Shown here: positions 63,295 through 64,000 of the stretch, piece after piece
Layout of the letters: the number at the start of each line of letters is the position of its first letter
Position numbering within the stretch: the first letter of the stretch is position 1
Assembly (NCBI GenBank): GCA_022842065.1
Contig: JALHQH010000010.1
Location: 124,001-188,000, forward strand
From: Caldilineaceae bacterium
GTDB taxonomy: Bacteria; Chloroflexota; Anaerolineae; Caldilineales; Caldilineaceae
Direction: 5' to 3'
Length of the DNA: 64,000 bases
Notes under the pieces: model-generated
Told to the model about the DNA's origin: nothing
Database searches by the model: none
The model's input: only the letters and a program-made list of their open reading frames with translations
Position numbers and translations under genes: made by a program

Positions 63295-64000
63295 TCACAA
63301 TCCCTTCAACAGCCCCATCAACTTATACTTGCGCTGATGCGTTTCGCGAATCTTCGCCAGATACGCTTTCCATTCTGCTTGTCGTCCAGCACTAGTATAC
63401 GCCTCTTTGGCGTGGGCCAGCCAGCTCACGGCGTTGCTGTAGCGGTCGGCCTTGCCGGCGTCCATGATCGCCTCGGCATATTGGCCGGCGCGGCGGATCA
63501 CCCAGTCGGGGCGCGGCCCGTAGAGTTGGGGCATGATCTGGTGAATGGCGGGCGAGGCATAGTCGCCATCCACCGCTCCAATCGCTTCATCCCACATGGC
63601 TTCGTTTAAAAAGATTTGGGCCCGTTCCAGATCGCCAAAATAGCTGCGTTTGCCCTGGAGCGCGGCTAAGGCTTGTACGCGTACAGTGAGCCAATCAGCA
63701 CCAGCCAGTTGCTTTAGCTGCTGATATTCAGCCATTTTGGGCGCGGCGGCCAGTGCGGTAATGGCTGCCGGTAGCGCGCGGACAATGTCACCACGGCCAA
63801 TGTGCAGATCGCGCAGCCAACTGGCAACACCGGCTTGACTACCCTCCCCGTGGGCCAGTGCGTGGTCGGCAATCTCAATCGCGGCGTCGGTGGCACCTTG
63901 CCCTTCTAGTGCCTGCGCCAGGATGAGCAATTCGGACGTCTGAGTCAGCGCTTGTTTGCCTTGCTGCAGGGCTTCGTCAATCCGCCCTAGACCGGCTAAC
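63295..64000 (-). CDS. Helical-repeat protein, C-terminal part (SWIM-protein-like), runs off the window
   Basis: The frame is open from the stop at 63295 to the end of the window with no stop, so the 5' part is missing. About 235 residues of TPR-like helices (ALAAAPKMAEYQQLKQLAG, AQIFLNEAMWDEAIGAVDG) end with YSNAVSWLAHAKEAYTSAGR and AYLAKIRETHQRKYKLMGLL. That ending resembles the C-terminal helical region of SWIM zinc-finger proteins; the zinc finger itself would lie outside. A TTG at 63930 is only an internal codon. Confidence 0.7.
   Translation of the reverse strand, partial: LAGLGRIDEALQQGKQALTQTSELLILAQALEGQGATDAAIEIADHALAHGEGSQAGVASWLRDLHIGRGDIVRALPAAITALAAAPKMAEYQQLKQLAGADWLTVRVQALAALQGKRSYFGDLERAQIFLNEAMWDEAIGAVDGDYASPAIHQIMPQLYGPRPDWVIRRAGQYAEAIMDAGKADRYSNAVSWLAHAKEAYTSAGRQAEWKAYLAKIRETHQRKYKLMGLLKGL

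Overview
The window reads as one piece of a free-living, GC-rich bacterium, most likely a Chloroflexota member of the Anaerolineae/Caldilineae type. That is an inference from gene style: SARP/BTAD regulators, propeller sensors, Uma2 and Rpn nucleases, NupA/PnrA-like (BMP) transporters, CcmF/G/H maturation and very large multiheme cytochromes. No rRNA or tRNA gene was seen, so the taxonomy is not anchored. Coding density is high, and most intergenic spaces hold inverted repeats or short dispersed repeats.

Layout. 1-4298 (+): end of a short-chain dehydrogenase, an O-methyltransferase, an enolase-superfamily enzyme, and a membrane protein overlapping a GH4 glycosidase. 4342-13129 (-): thiamine pyrophosphokinase, a DUF456 protein, a receiver-histidine kinase hybrid, glycogen branching enzyme, a glycogen-synthase-like glycosyltransferase and a beta-propeller sensor. 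13593-16052: a small protein plus HNH nuclease (+), and a short HyuA-like protein plus aminotransferase (-). 16475-22623 (+): a complete BMP-type (nucleoside-like) ABC importer interrupted by an Rpn-family nuclease gene. 22759-30670 (+): an uncharacterised 574-residue protein, a histone-deacetylase-like amidohydrolase, a class C beta-lactamase-type hydrolase, a TPR protein, ndk, a SARP regulator and a coiled-coil protein.

30703-43769 (-) is the most distinctive region: cytochrome c maturation genes (ccmH, ccmG, ccmF and a CcmI-like zinc-ribbon protein) lie beside five genes for electron-transfer proteins. These are a diheme protein, an octaheme lipoprotein with a collagen-like tether, a 15-heme membrane-anchored protein, a b-type cytochrome and a duplicated decaheme protein: 35 CXXCH motifs in four proteins. 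Together they look like a membrane-to-surface electron conduit with its own maturation machinery.

43928-54750 contains a LysM protein, a Uma2 nuclease and an acetate-assimilation block (-): an exonuclease-fused sensor, a receiver protein, a broken sodium:solute symporter joined to a histidine-kinase tail, DUF4212 and two adjacent acetyl-CoA synthetases. 55008-64000 holds a strong promoter in front of a gene-free stretch, a NarL-type kinase, ferredoxin-NADP reductase, two small membrane proteins, carbamate kinase, a second enolase-superfamily enzyme, an MFS transporter, a candidate toxin-antitoxin pair and the 3' part of a repeat protein that runs off the window.

A recurring feature is the set of long, perfectly matched intergenic hairpins (stems of 13-29 bp with unrelated arm sequences), plus at least three MITE-like inverted-repeat elements.
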